The position numbers and the translations under genes were made by a program. From JBBDWZ01 sp050732575 (GTDB lineage Bacteria; Gemmatimonadota; Gemmatimonadetes; Longimicrobiales; RSA9): a stretch of 21,267 nucleotides of DNA. This document shows, piece after piece, positions 7,803 to 15,295 of this stretch (the stretch's first letter is position 1; each line of letters opens with the position of its first letter). Location of the stretch: contig JBOHRF010000063.1 in NCBI GenBank assembly GCA_050732575.1, positions 1 through 21,267 of the forward strand, given 5' to 3'. The notes below the pieces were generated by a model. That model ran no database searches and was not told where the DNA came from. It worked only from the letters and a program-made list of their open reading frames with translations.

Positions 7803-7814
7803 ACAAACGTATGA
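7799..7814. promoter_or_regulatory. Palindromic operator, probable TetR autoregulatory site
   Basis: TCATAC-AAAC-GTATGA is a perfect 6-bp dyad around a 4-base centre, and outer bases (TTCAT before it, ATGAA after it) continue the symmetry imperfectly. It covers the 3' half of the predicted -10, the expected transcription start and the ATG at 7811. A repressor bound there would block initiation. Its position in front of a TetR-family gene that heads the operon makes autoregulation the natural reading; binding itself is inference. Confidence 0.6.
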
Positions 7815-8554
7815 ATGAAAGAGCAGACGCCCCATCGAAGTCCGGATCCGCGAGCTCGTCGAGGCCCGCGCCACTGCCCACGACTACGCCTACGCCTGCG
7901 CCTCGACCCACGCAGCCGCCCATGGTCAGTCCGGCCAATGGCAGCGCCCGCGAGACGCCCGACGCCCTGATCCGGGCCGCGCGCGGGCTGTTCGCGCGTC
8001 ACGGCTATGACGGCACATCGGTGCGCGCCATCACGGCCGAAGCAGGTGCCAACCTGGGCGCCATCACCTACCACTTTGGCTCCAAGCGCGCGCTGCACGA
8101 CCGGGTGATCGAGTCGTACGTGGGTCCGCTGGCCGACCGCATCGTGGCAATCACACGCAGCAGCGGTGATGTATGGACGCGCGTAGAGGATGTGGTGCGC
8201 GCGTATTTCGATTTTTTTGCCGAGCATCCGGATGCATTGCGGTTGATGATGCAGGAGCTGGTGGTGGGTGGAGCGCCGCCGGAGGTTGCGCTGCGTCGCT
8301 TGCGCGTGGTGCATCATGCGCTGACCGCGCTGGTTCATGAGGGACAGGTGGACCGCAGCATACGCGCGGGCAATCCGGCCATCATGTCGGTGAGCATCAT
8401 ATCGCAGCCGGTGCATCTCATGTTAATGCAGCGTCCTTTGCAGGCGCTCACTGGTATGGATCTAAACGATGCCGCTGTGCGAGCGCAGTTCGTGGCGAAT
8501 GCGATTGCGTTTGTGCGTGGTGGTCTGGCACGCGGCCAGGAGGATCGAACATGA
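7811..8554 (+). CDS. TetR/AcrR family repressor, CecR (YbiH)-like, with Pro/Ser/Thr-rich N-terminal extension
   Basis: From ATG 7811 the product is 247 aa. The HTH is obvious: ALIRAARGLFARHGYDGTSVRAITAEAGANLGAITYHFGSKRALHDRVI, with GAITYHFGSK as the recognition helix region. The C-terminal part (AYFDFFAEHPDALRLMMQELVVGG..., HHALTALVHEGQVDRSIRAGNP) resembles the CecR ligand-binding domain, and the gene order regulator-adaptor-ATPase-permease-permease matches E. coli cecR-ybhGFSR. Residues about 8-37 form a low-complexity Pro/Ser/Thr/Ala linker absent from usual TetR proteins; ATG 7922 would remove it and give a 210-aa protein of normal size. The open frame upstream of 7811 runs through the inverted repeat and is not credible coding. 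The stop overlaps the TolC-like gene start (ATGA), so repressor and pump are co-transcribed. Confidence 0.9.
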   Translation: MNERADAPSKSGSASSSRPAPLPTTTPTPAPRPTQPPMVSPANGSARETPDALIRAARGLFARHGYDGTSVRAITAEAGANLGAITYHFGSKRALHDRVIESYVGPLADRIVAITRSSGDVWTRVEDVVRAYFDFFAEHPDALRLMMQELVVGGAPPEVALRRLRVVHHALTALVHEGQVDRSIRAGNPAIMSVSIISQPVHLMLMQRPLQALTGMDLNDAAVRAQFVANAIAFVRGGLARGQEDRT

Positions 8555-9882
8555 AACCCGGGCAGGCGCGCGTTGCGCTGGCTCTATTGCTTTTCCCTGC
8601 GCCGCTGCTGGCGCAGTCGTTGAGCGTGGGTGAGGCGGCGCGGTTGGTGGCGGAGCGGCATCCAGCGGCGGCGGGCGCGCAAGCCGCCGTGGCACGAGCG
8701 GAGTCGGGTGTACAGGAGTTTGAGGCGGCGCGGCTGCCCATGCTCACGACGGACGCCTCGCTCACGCGTTATTACTTGCCCATGATCGTGGCGCCCTTGC
8801 ACGGTCTGAATGTGGTGCGACCACCGGAGTTCAATCGCACGTTGATTCAGGCCCATGTGGGCGCCAGTTACACTCTGTTCGACGGCGGGGCTCGTGGTGC
8901 GCGCATTGAGCGGGCGGAAGCACTGGTTGGTGCGGCCGAGGCCAATGAAGCCGGAGTGCGCAACCGGCTGCTGACCGATGGCGTGCGTGCCTACCTGCGC
9001 GTTCTCACAGCGCGCGAAGTGCAGTCGGCACAGGAGCGGCGGGTCAACGCGCTTACCGGTGAGCGCACGCGTGCCGATCAGATCTTTCGTGAGGGTCGCG
9101 CGGCTCGGCTGCTGCTGACGCGCGCCGAGGCAGCGTTGAGCGCGGCCAGCGCGGATGCCACGACCGGGCGCGCCGAAGTGGAAGTCGCGGAACGCGACCT
9201 TGCGCGTCTGACGCGTCTGGACCTGGCGCGCATTCTGCGCGATACGCTGCGTCCGGTGCGACTGGCATCACCTGCGTTGCCCGGCCGTGAGGAAGCTCTG
9301 GCACGCGCCCGGGAGGCGAATCCGGACCTGGTCCGGCTGCGCCGCCAGCTGGCTGCGGCCGAGCGCGGCCGCGCCGAAGCACGCGCGCTCTGGCTGCCGC
9401 GCATCAACCTGAACGGCCGCTACATCGAGTTTGCCTCGGTGGACGGTGCAACCGATCCGGAATGGCAGGCCGGCGCATTCTTTTCCTATCCGCTGTTCAC
9501 GGGTGGCTCGCGGGCCGCAGCCGCAGATCGCGCCAGTGCAGAGATCGCGCTGGCCCGTGCCGACCTGAACGGCGCTGAGCTGCGCATCGCGGAAGCCGTC
9601 GATCGCGCATTCTCGGCACACGAGGCAGCGCGCGCACGCGCCGATGCGTTGCGCGCGGCAGTAACGCAGGCGGAAGAAGTGGCCCGCATCGAGCGACTGG
9701 CGCTGGAAGCGGGCTCGGGTGTTCAGTCCGATTACATCAGTGCGGAAGCCGAGCTATTCCGTGTGCGCGCGGCTCTGACCGATGCCACGTACGCGCAGGT
9801 GCTGGCCCGGGTGGAGCTGGCCGGCATTACAGGTGAAATCTCTCCCGATTGGATCGCGCGGAACCTGGAGTCGGGTTCATGA
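8551..9882 (+). CDS. TolC-family outer-membrane efflux channel
   Basis: A 443-aa protein starting at ATG 8551 inside the TetR stop codon. Signal peptide MKPGQARVALALLLFPAPLLAQ, then the first OEP repeat (SLSVGEAARLVAERHPAAAGAQAAVARAESGVQEFEAARLPMLTTDASLTRYY), SYTLFDGGARGARIERAEAL, and a second repeat beginning AREANPDLVRLRRQLAAAERGRAEARALWLPRINLNGRY with AFFSYPLFTGGSRAAAADRA. The duplicated alpha-helical/barrel layout, the YTLFDGG and YPLFTGG strand motifs and the length are typical of OMF trimers. It would provide the outer-membrane exit duct for the HlyD adaptor and ABC transporter encoded next. Unlike the E. coli cecR-ybhGFSR cluster, the OMF gene is inside the operon. Overlaps the next gene by ATGA. 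Confidence 0.93.
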   Translation: MKPGQARVALALLLFPAPLLAQSLSVGEAARLVAERHPAAAGAQAAVARAESGVQEFEAARLPMLTTDASLTRYYLPMIVAPLHGLNVVRPPEFNRTLIQAHVGASYTLFDGGARGARIERAEALVGAAEANEAGVRNRLLTDGVRAYLRVLTAREVQSAQERRVNALTGERTRADQIFREGRAARLLLTRAEAALSAASADATTGRAEVEVAERDLARLTRLDLARILRDTLRPVRLASPALPGREEALARAREANPDLVRLRRQLAAAERGRAEARALWLPRINLNGRYIEFASVDGATDPEWQAGAFFSYPLFTGGSRAAAADRASAEIALARADLNGAELRIAEAVDRAFSAHEAARARADALRAAVTQAEEVARIERLALEAGSGVQSDYISAEAELFRVRAALTDATYAQVLARVELAGITGEISPDWIARNLESGS

Positions 9883-10862
9883 ACCGCAAGAAAGTTGCTC
9901 CCGTCATAGCGGGCGCGCTGGTGGTTGCCACGGTGACTTATTTCGTGTTGCGTCGTGGCCAGGATGAGTCCACCAGCATTGTCGCATCGGGCACGGTCGA
10001 GGCCACGGAAGCCGATCTGGGTTTCCAGGTGGCCGGCCGTATCGAAGCGATCGAGGCGCGCGAGGGCCAAACAGTGACGCCCGGCATGGTATTGGCCAAG
10101 CTCGATCATGCGGAGCTGAGTGCACGGCGCGCAGCCGCGGAGGCACAATTGGCCAGCGCGCGTGCCCTGCTCAACGAGCTGTTACGCGGTGCCCGTCCGG
10201 AAGAGTTGCAGCAGGCGCGTTCGGCAGAAACGGCGGCACGCCAGCGCGTGGACGAAGCAGCGCGTACGCTCGAGCGTACGCGCCGGCTCGAGCAGGGAGG
10301 TGCGGCCAGCCGGGAAAGCCTGGAGCAGGCGCAGACCGCACATGATGTGGCTCGCGCTCAATACGATCACGTGCGCGAACAGCTGCGCCTCATCGAACAG
10401 GGTCCGCGCGCCGAACGCATCGAAGCGCAACACGCGGCCGTCCGTCAGGCCCAGGCTGCTGTTGCCCAGATCGATGCGCTGCTCAGCAGCAGCATCATCC
10501 GCGCACCGTTTGCTGGCGTCGTGTCCGTTCGCCATCGCGAGCCGGGCGAAACGGTGGGTGCAGGCGCACCCGTTTTGACGTTGACCAATCCCTACGATCG
10601 CTGGGTGCGCATTTACGTGCGGGAAGATCAGATCGGCCACGTGACGCTCGGTCAGACCGCTTCCATCCGATCGGATACCGACCCCAATCAGGCACTGTCC
10701 GGCCACGTGACCTTCATTTCGACTGAAGCCGAGTTCACGCCGCGCAACGTGCAAACCACGGAAGAGCGCGTGAAGCTCGTGTACGCCGTGAAGGTGGCCA
10801 TCGCAAGAGACAGTGCAGGCATGTTGAAGCCGGGCATGCCCGCCGATGTACGACTGCAATGA
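9879..10862 (+). CDS. HlyD-type periplasmic adaptor, YbhG-like
   Basis: A 327-aa protein from ATG 9879 (ATGA overlap with the OMF gene; the longer frame to 9849 is not needed). Residues 7-24 form one N-terminal membrane anchor; GFQVAGRIEAIEAREGQTVTPGMVLAKLD (about 48-76) is the first half of the split lipoyl/barrel-sandwich domain. A long heptad-rich alpha-hairpin covers about 80-210 and contains RGARPEELQQAR and the related GPRAERIEAQHAAVRQAQA, a repeat I also associate with YbhG. APFAGVVSVRHREPGETVGAG (about 220-240) is the second lipoyl half. The end EFTPRNVQTTEERVKLVYAVKV is a strong YbhG-type signature. It should bridge the inner-membrane ABC transporter to the TolC-like channel. Confidence 0.93.
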   Translation: MNRKKVAPVIAGALVVATVTYFVLRRGQDESTSIVASGTVEATEADLGFQVAGRIEAIEAREGQTVTPGMVLAKLDHAELSARRAAAEAQLASARALLNELLRGARPEELQQARSAETAARQRVDEAARTLERTRRLEQGGAASRESLEQAQTAHDVARAQYDHVREQLRLIEQGPRAERIEAQHAAVRQAQAAVAQIDALLSSSIIRAPFAGVVSVRHREPGETVGAGAPVLTLTNPYDRWVRIYVREDQIGHVTLGQTASIRSDTDPNQALSGHVTFISTEAEFTPRNVQTTEERVKLVYAVKVAIARDSAGMLKPGMPADVRLQ

Positions 10863-11788
10863 CCAGCGCCCTCGCCCTGCACGGCCTGGCCCGCAACTTT
10901 GGGCCGATCGAAGCGGTGCGCGATCTCACGTTCGATGTGCAACGCGGCGAGTTGTTCGGCATGGTTGGGCCCGATGGCGCGGGCAAAACGACGACCCTGC
11001 GCATGTTGGCGGGCGTGCTGCCGCCCACGCGCGGTGATGCCGAAATCCTGGGCATCAGTGTGGCGCGCGATCCAGAAGCCGTGAAACCGCACATTGCCTA
11101 CATGTCGCAACGCTTTGGTCTCTACACCGATCTGACCGTGCGCGAGAACATCGACTTCTATGCCGATCTCTACCGCGTGCCGCGCCCGGAACGACCCGCC
11201 CGCCTCCAGCGGCTGTACCGCTTTTCCAACCTGGGCGAGTTCGAGCACCGGCTGGCCGGCCAACTTTCGGGCGGCATGAAGCAAAAGCTCGGATTGTGCT
11301 GCGCGCTCGTACATCACCCGGACATCCTGCTGCTCGATGAACCCACCTTCGGTGTTGACCCTATTTCGCGCCGCGATCTCTGGCTCATCCTGCACCAGAT
11401 GGTAGGCGAGGGGATGACCATCGTCATCACAACATCGTACCTGGATGAAGCCGAGCGCTGCGATCGTGTGGCGCTATTGCACCAGGGCCGCGTGCTGGCA
11501 CTGGCGCCACCCGCGGAATTGCAACAGGGCATGAAGGGCACACTGCTGGTCGTGCACGCGCGGGACGCGCGCGCCGCGCGCGCAACATTGCGCAACGTAG
11601 AAGGCGTGGACCTCGCCACCCTGTTCGGTCATGCCGTACACGTGCTGCTACGTGACCCCTCTGCGGAGGCACGCGTGCGCGCCGCACTGAGTGCGAGCGG
11701 CAACGAGATCCTCGAGGCCGAGCAAGTTGATGCATCGCTGGAAGATGTATTCATCAACCTGGTAGCCGGGAACGCCCGCGATGTCTGA
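10859..11788 (+). CDS. ABC transporter ATPase, equivalent to N-terminal half of YbhF; H-loop His missing
   Basis: A 309-aa ATPase starting at ATG 10859 (ATGA overlap). Walker A is GPDGAGKTTT (about 37-46; the Asp in GPDGAGKT is also typical of YbhF domain 1), Q-loop MSQRFG (Gln about 84), signature LSGGMKQKLG (about 136-145), Walker B ILLLDE (156-161) with D-loop GVDP. The H-loop reads TTSYLDEAE: Ser 193 replaces the His expected to bind the gamma-phosphate, as in the first NBD of E. coli YbhF. About 90 C-terminal residues after the NBD form the accessory region ending SLEDVFINLV. The domain probably binds ATP but hydrolyses it poorly in its own site; it supplies a canonical LSGGQ-type signature to the partner site. 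Overlaps the second ATPase gene by 8 bases. Confidence 0.93.
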   Translation: MTSALALHGLARNFGPIEAVRDLTFDVQRGELFGMVGPDGAGKTTTLRMLAGVLPPTRGDAEILGISVARDPEAVKPHIAYMSQRFGLYTDLTVRENIDFYADLYRVPRPERPARLQRLYRFSNLGEFEHRLAGQLSGGMKQKLGLCCALVHHPDILLLDEPTFGVDPISRRDLWLILHQMVGEGMTIVITTSYLDEAERCDRVALLHQGRVLALAPPAELQQGMKGTLLVVHARDARAARATLRNVEGVDLATLFGHAVHVLLRDPSAEARVRAALSASGNEILEAEQVDASLEDVFINLVAGNARDV

Positions 11789-12746
11789 CAGCGCGTCACC
11801 CGTCCCGCGTCCCGCGTCCCTCTCAGTTTCCGGCCTGACGCGCATGTTTGGCGACTTCACGGCGGTCAATGACGTGAGTTTCCAGGTTCATACCGGCGAG
11901 ATTTTTGGCTTCCTGGGTCCCAACGGTGCAGGCAAGACCACCACGATCAAGATGTTGACCGGGCTATTGCGCCCGACGCGCGGCACTGCCCTGGTGGCCG
12001 GCCTGGATGTGGCCCGCGACACGCGTGCACTCACCCACCGCATTGGCTACATGTCACAATTGTTCTCGTTGTATGGTGACCTCACCGTAGACGAGAACAT
12101 CGAGCTGTTTGCCGGACTGTACGGCGTGAGCGGAACACGCTTCGTGCAGCGGCGCGCTTGGGTGCTGGCTATGGCCGGCATTGAAGGACAGGGAAAACGC
12201 ATCACTGCAGACCTGCCGCTGGGCTGGAAACAGCGACTGGCCCTGGGCTGCGCAGTGTTGCACGAGCCGCCCATCCTGTTCCTGGATGAACCGACGTCGG
12301 GTGTCGACCCGATTGCGCGCCGCGCCTTCTGGGACCTGATCTATACGCTGGCCAGCGCAGGCACGACTGTCCTGGTCAGCACGCACTACATGGAAGAAGC
12401 GGAATACTGCCAGCGCGTCCTCCTGATGAACCGCGGGCGCGTGATCGCACAGGGCACACCGGCCGAGCTGCGCACCGATTTCCGCGAGCCGATCTTCGAG
12501 CTGCACACGAGTGATGCGCCGCGTGCTGTGGAAGCGTTGCAGGAGGTGCCGGGCATCCTGGAAGCCTCATTGTTCGGACGGGCCGTGCACGTGGTTGCCG
12601 CTGAAGGTGTACCCGTGGAATCGATCGTAACCACGGCGCTGGCCACGCGCGGTTTGACCTGCGACACGATGCGCCGCGTGCCGCCCTCGCTGGAAGATGT
12701 GTTCGTGTCGCTGGTGCGCCGTGAGGGCGGCGCACTGGTAGGCTGA
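11781..12746 (+). CDS. ABC transporter ATPase, equivalent to C-terminal half of YbhF; atypical signature LPLGW
   Basis: A 321-aa ATPase from ATG 11781. Walker A is GPNGAGKTTT (about 46-55), Q-loop MSQLFS (Gln 93), Walker B ILFLDE (165-170), D-loop GVDP, and a proper H-loop STHYMEEAEYC (His 202). The signature is LPLGWKQRL (about 145-153) instead of LSGGQ, matching the LPLGFKQRL-type motif of the second NBD of E. coli YbhF. The C terminus SLEDVFVSLVRREGG is the usual end of drug/ABC-2 ATPases. With the preceding protein it forms a heterodimer in which only one composite ATP site is canonical. The short gap (6 bases) to the next gene indicates one transcript. Confidence 0.93.
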   Translation: MSDSASPVPRPASLSVSGLTRMFGDFTAVNDVSFQVHTGEIFGFLGPNGAGKTTTIKMLTGLLRPTRGTALVAGLDVARDTRALTHRIGYMSQLFSLYGDLTVDENIELFAGLYGVSGTRFVQRRAWVLAMAGIEGQGKRITADLPLGWKQRLALGCAVLHEPPILFLDEPTSGVDPIARRAFWDLIYTLASAGTTVLVSTHYMEEAEYCQRVLLMNRGRVIAQGTPAELRTDFREPIFELHTSDAPRAVEALQEVPGILEASLFGRAVHVVAAEGVPVESIVTTALATRGLTCDTMRRVPPSLEDVFVSLVRREGGALVG

Positions 12747-12752
12747 TTCGGC

Positions 12753-13874
12753 ATGCTGAACCTGAGCCGCCTGCTCGCCATCGCACGTAAGGAAGCCATT
12801 CAGCTGCGCCGCGACACGCGCAGCCTGGTACTGGCTTTCGTGCTGCCCGTTTTCCTGCTCCTGTTCTTTGGCTACGCCATCACGTGGGATGTGCGCGATA
12901 TCCGGCTGGCCGTGCTGGACCACGATCGGAGCCCGGCCAGCCGCCAACTGGTCGAGTCATTGGGTGCCAGCGGCTACTTCAGTGTGCGTGCGTATCTGCA
13001 GTCGCCGCGTGAGATCGACCAACAGTTGAGCCACGGCCAGGCCACGGGTGCGCTGGTCATTGGACCGGACTTCAGTGAAGAACTGGCGGCCGGCCGGAAA
13101 GCGCAGGTGCAGCTGCTGCTCGATGGTGGCGACGCGAACACGGCCATCATCGCGCTCAACTACGCAGATGCCATTGTAGCCCGATACTCGCGCAACGTGA
13201 TCTTGAAAGGGCAACAGATCCGCCCGCCGGCCGAGGCCCAGGGCCGCGTGTGGTACAACCCCACGCTGGAAAGTCGCAACATGATCGTGCCCGGTCTCAT
13301 TGCCGTGATCATGTCCATTATTGCGGCCATGCTCACCGCGCTGACCATTGCGCGTGAGTGGGAACGCGGCACCATGGAGCAGCTGGCCGCCACGCCCGTG
13401 CACCGTCTCGAGGTCGTGTTCGGCAAACTGCTGCCTTACCTGGTCATTGGGCTTTTCGATGTAGTCATAACGGCACTGGCTGGCATCCTGATCTTCGGTG
13501 TGCCGCTGCGCGGTAACGTGCTACTGCTCGGTGTCATGACCCTGCTCTTCCTGGTGGGCGCACTCGGACTTGGCCTGTTCATTTCCGCCACGCTCAAGTC
13601 CCAGGTGCTGGCTACACAGGTGGCCATGGTCGCCACGTACATGCCCGCGCTGCTGCTCTCCGGCTTCCTGTTCGACATTGCCAGCATGCCCATCGTGCTG
13701 CGCACCTTCACCTACATCGTGCCCGCACGTTATTACATCGCTGTGACGCGCGGTGTGTTTCTGAAAGGCGTGGGCCTGGACGCGCTCTGGGTCCAGGGCA
13801 TTTCCATGGTCGTGTTCGCCACGGTTGGACTGGCGCTCGCAGCGGCAGCGTTTCGAAAGCGGATAGCTCCATGA
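12753..13874 (+). CDS. ABC-2 type permease, YbhS-like
   Basis: A 373-aa inner-membrane protein beginning ATG 12753, six bases after the ATPase stop. It has the ABC-2 topology: an N-terminal cytoplasmic helix (ARKEAIQLRRDTRSL), TM1 about 24-44, a large periplasmic domain about 45-175 (LAVLDHDRSPASRQLVESLGASGYF, VWYNPTLESRNMIVPG), then five C-terminal TM segments. The coupling motif REWERGTMEQLAATPV (about 201-216) precedes TM3 and is diagnostic of this subfamily. It pairs with the next permease to form the heterodimeric channel driven by the two ATPases. Substrate is not readable; E. coli relatives influence sensitivity to chloramphenicol and cefoperazone. The ATGA overlap with the next gene supports stoichiometric production. 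Confidence 0.92.
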   Translation: MLNLSRLLAIARKEAIQLRRDTRSLVLAFVLPVFLLLFFGYAITWDVRDIRLAVLDHDRSPASRQLVESLGASGYFSVRAYLQSPREIDQQLSHGQATGALVIGPDFSEELAAGRKAQVQLLLDGGDANTAIIALNYADAIVARYSRNVILKGQQIRPPAEAQGRVWYNPTLESRNMIVPGLIAVIMSIIAAMLTALTIAREWERGTMEQLAATPVHRLEVVFGKLLPYLVIGLFDVVITALAGILIFGVPLRGNVLLLGVMTLLFLVGALGLGLFISATLKSQVLATQVAMVATYMPALLLSGFLFDIASMPIVLRTFTYIVPARYYIAVTRGVFLKGVGLDALWVQGISMVVFATVGLALAAAAFRKRIAP

Positions 13875-15097
13875 AGGTCAGAAGTATCGGGCGTATCGGG
13901 CGTATCGGGAGCGACAATCCCGAGTCCCTTGTCGTGCCCGATACGCCCGTCACGCCCGCCCCGCCCGTTACGCCTCTGCGTGCATCAGCGCAACGAATTC
14001 TCGCGCTTCTGCGCAAAGAATTACGCCAGATCTTCCGCGATCCCAAAACCAAGCGCATTGTGTTTGCCTCACCGATCATCCAGCTATTGCTGTTTGGTTA
14101 TGCGGTCAACACGGACGTGCACAACGTATCGACGTTCGTAGTGGATCACGATCGGACTGCCGAATCGCGCGCGCTGGTCGATGCTGTGACGGCAGGTGGT
14201 TATTTCCGTATCGTCGGGCAGTCGGATCGACCGGCCGACCTGGGCACTGCCCTGGATCGCGGCCAGGCCGTCATCGGCGTGCAGATCCCGCAGGGGTTTG
14301 CACGCGATCTGGCCGCGGGCCGCGGCGCGCACGTGCAGGTGCTGGTGGATGGCACCAACTCGAACACGGGCACGGTGGCGCAGGGTTACGCGAGCCGCAT
14401 CGTGCAGGAGTTCGGACTGCGTTACGCGGAAGCACGCGGCCGTGCGCTGCCGGGTGGCGTCGATCTGCGTACGCGCGCGTGGTACAACCCGGACCTGCAG
14501 AGCCGTACCTACAACGTGCCCGCCGTGATCGGCGCACTGCTCCTGCTCATGTCACTGCTGCTCACGGCAATGGCCGTGGTGCGCGAGCGCGAGCTGGGCA
14601 CGCTCGAACAGCTTTTGGTCAGTCCGCTCACGCCCACGGAGCTGATCCTGGGCAAGACAATTCCGGTCGCGTTCATTGCCTTCGTCGATCTTTTGCTCAT
14701 CTGCACGGTAGCGATCCTGTGGTTCGACATTCCGCTGCGCGGCAGTGTGCCTGCCCTGTTGCTGGCGTCCAGTGTGTACATCCTGGCCGCACTCGGTCTG
14801 GGTCTCTTCATCTCGACCATATCTCGTACGCAGCAGGAGGCCTTCATGGGTATGTTCCTGCTTTTCCTTCCGGCCATCGTATTGTCCGGCTTCATGTACC
14901 CCGTGCGCACCATGCCCCAGCTCTTCCAGTGGATCACCCTGGCCAATCCGGTGCGCCATTTCCTGGAGATCGTGCGCGGCATCTTCCTCAAGGGCCACGG
15001 CCTGGGCGACATCTGGCCGCAGCTCCTGGTTCTTACCGCCATGGCCGCGGCCGTGTTGTTCGCGGCCACGCGGCGATTTCGGCGGACCATCGCATAA
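13871..15097 (+). CDS. ABC-2 type permease, YbhR-like, with unusual repeat-encoded N-terminal extension
   Basis: A 408-aa permease. The ATG at 13871 overlaps the previous stop (ATGA). The ABC-2 core starts near residue 41 (QRILALLRKELRQIFRDPKTKRIVF) with TM1 about 62-79, a periplasmic domain (VDHDRTAESRALVDAVTAGGYFRIV... RAWYNPDLQSRTYNVPAVIG) and the coupling motif RERELGTLEQLLVSPLTPTELILGK, then further TM helices to FRRTIA. Residues 1-40 are a basic and Pro-rich tail encoded by tandem GTATCGGGC nonamers and their inverted counterpart; GTG 13934 is an alternative start that would skip the repeats. A decayed second copy of the 3' half is at 18818-19439. The distance to the next real gene and the damaged terminator downstream mark the end of the operon. 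Confidence 0.92.
   Translation: MKVRSIGRIGRIGSDNPESLVVPDTPVTPAPPVTPLRASAQRILALLRKELRQIFRDPKTKRIVFASPIIQLLLFGYAVNTDVHNVSTFVVDHDRTAESRALVDAVTAGGYFRIVGQSDRPADLGTALDRGQAVIGVQIPQGFARDLAAGRGAHVQVLVDGTNSNTGTVAQGYASRIVQEFGLRYAEARGRALPGGVDLRTRAWYNPDLQSRTYNVPAVIGALLLLMSLLLTAMAVVRERELGTLEQLLVSPLTPTELILGKTIPVAFIAFVDLLLICTVAILWFDIPLRGSVPALLLASSVYILAALGLGLFISTISRTQQEAFMGMFLLFLPAIVLSGFMYPVRTMPQLFQWITLANPVRHFLEIVRGIFLKGHGLGDIWPQLLVLTAMAAAVLFAATRRFRRTIA
13884..13948. repeat. Nonamer tandem repeat with inverted counterpart in the permease 5' end
   Basis: GTATCGGGC occurs as three tandem units from 13884 to 13910 (the last ending A). GGGCGTATCGGG within it (13889-13900 and 13898-13909) is exactly complemented by CCCGATACGCCC at 13937-13948, so the early mRNA can form a 12-bp hairpin about 20 codons into the gene. 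It encodes SIGRIGRIG in the non-conserved N-terminal tail. Confidence 0.8.
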
Positions 15098-15102
15098 TTT
15101 CT

Positions 15103-15175
15103 GATGAACGGGGACTACTCGGATGAATCGAATGAGTCGGATAAGTCGGATGAACCTGATTAATCGGATGAACCG
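15103..15175. repeat. Degenerate 9-bp tandem repeat (consensus GATGAATCG)
   Basis: Six contiguous nonamers (15122-15175: GATGAATCG, AATGAGTCG, GATAAGTCG, GATGAACCT, GATTAATCG, GATGAACCG) follow the permease stop, and one further unit, GATGAACGG at 15103-15111, lies just before. The frame starting at 15123 reads Met-Asn-Arg-type triplets but has no ribosome-binding site or conserved protein, so I do not call it a gene. The stretch 15098-15263 is absent from the duplicate copy near 19440 and therefore looks like an insertion between stop codon and terminator. Confidence 0.8.
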
Positions 15176-15272
15176 GGTGCACGCATCAGAAGTCGATGCC
15201 CGCCGCCATCTGCCCGACGCTCACCAAAGCCACGCGTCGGTGGGTGTGCGCAGATCGATCACCCGCGTAAAA

Positions 15273-15295
15273 CGACCTCGACTGTCACGAGCCCG
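15273..15295 (+). terminator. Degraded, displaced copy of the permease-operon terminator hairpin
   Basis: CGACCTCG-ACTGTCA-CGAGCCCG at 15273-15295 is the counterpart of the perfect hairpin at 19441-19463 but has two mismatched stem positions, and it lies 175 bases after the permease stop rather than directly behind it. The surrounding 15264-15300 aligns with 19433-19468 with five mismatches and one gap. The rest of the gap to the methyltransferase (15301-15534) holds only a short GGAGA/TCTCC dyad near 15322-15334 and nothing else I can support. Confidence 0.5.

Noticed and set aside
7574..7810. Longer N terminus of the TetR protein
   Set aside because: The in-frame extension runs through the inverted repeat and the predicted promoter, and its composition is not protein-like.
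15122..15175. CRISPR array
   Set aside because: Units are 9 bases, contiguous and degenerate, without spacers, and no cas genes are present.
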